From Syntrophorhabdus sp. (GTDB taxonomy: Bacteria; Desulfobacterota; BSN033; UBA1163): a DNA stretch of 13,443 nucleotides. The stretch spans positions 1 through 13,443 of the forward strand of contig DYHU01000083.1 of NCBI GenBank assembly GCA_020724025.1, read 5' to 3'. Numbering within the stretch: position 1 is the first letter of the stretch; the number at the start of each line of letters is the position of its first letter. Position numbers and translations under genes: made by a program. Shown piece by piece: positions 12,012 through 13,443 of the stretch. The notes under the pieces are model-generated. The model had not been told where the DNA came from. It did not search any database and worked only from the letters and a program-made list of their open reading frames with translations.

Positions 12012-13443
12012 TCATTTGGGCTCCTGAAGAGGACCGAAGAGACCGATTCCTTTTTGTTGTTGTGTGCTGAGAAAAACCTGCAAATAGAGGCCGTCGCATA
12101 CGGAAGGGATATGAATGACCCGGACGACCTCCTCACAGTCCTTTGCTTCCGGCACAATCTCCTTCAGCACGGTCGGAGATTTTAAGAGGAATTCCTCATT
12201 AAAAATGGAGCCGGGATCGTCCGGATAGAGTGGAACGATGACGATATCCGCCTCGACCAGATCCTGGAAGAAGTGGGTTCCGTAAGAGACCTCAGGTGTT
12301 GAGCCGTTCCTGGCAAAGGCAATCTCAACCAACAACTTGGTCTTATTGATATTGGAGTATGTGACCCTGACGCCCAGGTTGATATCGTTGCTTCCCCACC
12401 GCCCCGGGCCCAACAGGGCGTACCGTTTATCACCAAGATCCTTGTTCAACAGGTTCACAACCGTAGCGATTCTCATCTTCTGTTCATAGGTGGGAAGCAG
12501 GTCATAAGCCCTGGGGTTCACATAGACGATATACTCCAGGTCATGGACCATGCTGTTAGAAAGGGCCGCCCGGGTGGTAAAGAGGATCTTCTCCGGGAGG
12601 ACCTCTTCCGGCAAATCGACCTTTTCCTTCTCTTTCCGGATGGAAAGGGAGCGGCACTGGAGGAGATAGAATTTGTTGCCATCCCACGCAAACTCAATAT
12701 CCACGGGCCTTCCATAAGCGGCTTCGATTTTGGAGAGAACCTTCCTGGCAAGGGGAACAAAGTTGCTCTTGGCCAGAAAATTATCAAAGGTGAGGCAGAG
12801 CTCTTCCTCTTTGAGATTCTGAGTCTTAAATAAGGGAGAAGAGAGATGATCATCTTTTTGAATCGAGACCGCATAAAAAAGATCCGGATCGTCAATCTGG
12901 GAGCTCAGGGTCCTGAAATCAACGGTTTCCAAAATCCCCTTCTTCAGATTGAGGACATCCACCTGCCTCTGGGAATACTTTTTGATCTGGTCTCCTGTCA
13001 CCTCCGGCCGGAGCTGGGGATGGCTCAAGGGAATCATCCTGGGATAATCCGAACCCACCCGGTCAACCGCCCGGGTCCCCAAACCTAAGACCAGCCTCAC
13101 GAGCCCCTCCTCTTTCCTGATCTTGGGGTTCCAGGCGTGGACATTCTGAGAAAACATCACCCCACCCGCAAAAGGAAGAAAGTAGTCTCCGAATTGCCTG
13201 CCCACCACCTCCTGAACCATCATGGCCATTCTTTCATCATAGTCCAGTAGTCCGTGATCCCTCCGGTAGAGAATGGGATCGGGTCCGAAGGTGCTGGCGA
13301 AGACCTTTTTAAGACTCATGATGAAATCGTTCAAGCGGGTCTCGATATCTCCCTGGTTCGTCAGAAAGATGGAGAGATATTTGCCTGAGAAGGCCAGGCC
13401 GAAGTTATCCTCGAGCATGCTCGAGGAGCGGATGATGATCGGG
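12012..13443 (-). CDS. PEP/pyruvate-binding (PPDK N-terminal-like) protein, C-terminal part (5' end outside window)
   Basis: The frame is open to the right edge (RSSSMLEDNFGLAFSGKYLS near the edge), so the gene starts beyond the window and the ATG at 13418 is internal. The RSSS.LEDN...GKY motif and, about 270 residues on, DIEFAWDGNKFYLLQCRSLS mark the ATP-grasp PEP/pyruvate-binding domain of PEP synthase and pyruvate phosphate dikinase. About 190 further residues follow with ALLGPGRWGSNDINLGVRVT and YGTHFFQDLVEADIVIV, a conserved extension seen in stand-alone proteins of this class. The swivelling His domain and the PEP-utiliser barrel are absent after the ATP-grasp domain, so this is not a complete dikinase. 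It may phosphorylate or bind another partner; the substrate is unknown. Confidence 0.85.
   Translation of the reverse strand, partial: PIIIRSSSMLEDNFGLAFSGKYLSIFLTNQGDIETRLNDFIMSLKKVFASTFGPDPILYRRDHGLLDYDERMAMMVQEVVGRQFGDYFLPFAGGVMFSQNVHAWNPKIRKEEGLVRLVLGLGTRAVDRVGSDYPRMIPLSHPQLRPEVTGDQIKKYSQRQVDVLNLKKGILETVDFRTLSSQIDDPDLFYAVSIQKDDHLSSPLFKTQNLKEEELCLTFDNFLAKSNFVPLARKVLSKIEAAYGRPVDIEFAWDGNKFYLLQCRSLSIRKEKEKVDLPEEVLPEKILFTTRAALSNSMVHDLEYIVYVNPRAYDLLPTYEQKMRIATVVNLLNKDLGDKRYALLGPGRWGSNDINLGVRVTYSNINKTKLLVEIAFARNGSTPEVSYGTHFFQDLVEADIVIVPLYPDDPGSIFNEEFLLKSPTVLKEIVPEAKDCEEVVRVIHIPSVCDGLYLQVFLSTQQQKGIGLFGPLQEPK

Noticed and set aside
12518..12895. Overlapping minus-strand ORF within the PEP/pyruvate-binding gene
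   Set aside because: Arg/Ser-rich shadow frame of a well-supported long gene.

Overview
The window looks like an accessory stretch of a chromosome from an uncultured deltaproteobacterium-type organism (Desulfobacterota in the broad sense). The basis is gene content: a MalT-like regulator ending in a SARP/BTAD module, a TolB-like/TPR protein with a membrane anchor, a PEP/pyruvate-binding protein with a C-terminal GPGRWGS-type domain, and many short hairpin repeats. This placement is an inference from protein style. There is no rRNA or tRNA to anchor it.

Layout. 1-935 is the 3' end of a large transcriptional regulator. 1062-3164 holds a small conserved ORF, a small secreted protein and a secreted right-handed beta-helix protein interrupted by an in-frame TAG. 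3200-4600 holds two truncated copies of the 3' end of trpS (minus strand), with a compact two-gene module between them (DUF7718-like and DUF5647-like) that has its own promoter. 4713-5320 is a Phd/YefM-RelE/ParE toxin-antitoxin pair. 5351-7308 (minus) is a TolB-like/TPR membrane protein split by a one-base frameshift. 7807-8864 (plus) encodes two more small secreted proteins, the first a paralogue of the one at 1369. 9051-9712 (minus) is a VapBC-type pair. 9908-10894 (minus) is the only full-length trpS. 10928-11110 is a four-hairpin palindromic element. 11332-11948 (minus) is a MntA-HepT pair followed by a clear intrinsic terminator. 12012-13443 (minus) is a PEP/pyruvate-binding protein that runs off the window.

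Three recognised toxin-antitoxin systems plus one candidate module lie within about 8.2 kb. Each is preceded by a near-consensus or consensus sigma70-type promoter. No transposase or integrase is encoded here.

The most unusual signal is the trio of trpS 3' ends. They share a 74-bp core that is almost identical in all three copies, while the flanks are swapped. Copy B shares its 5' side with the full gene and its 3' side with copy A. This is the topology expected of recombined attachment sites, or of repeated homologous exchange between diverged trpS ends. If the attachment-site reading is right, about 6.6 kb between copy A and trpS would be an inserted segment that supplied a new C-terminus to trpS. 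Two interrupted genes (beta-helix and TolB/TPR) and a frameshifted trpS remnant show either decay or sequencing error.
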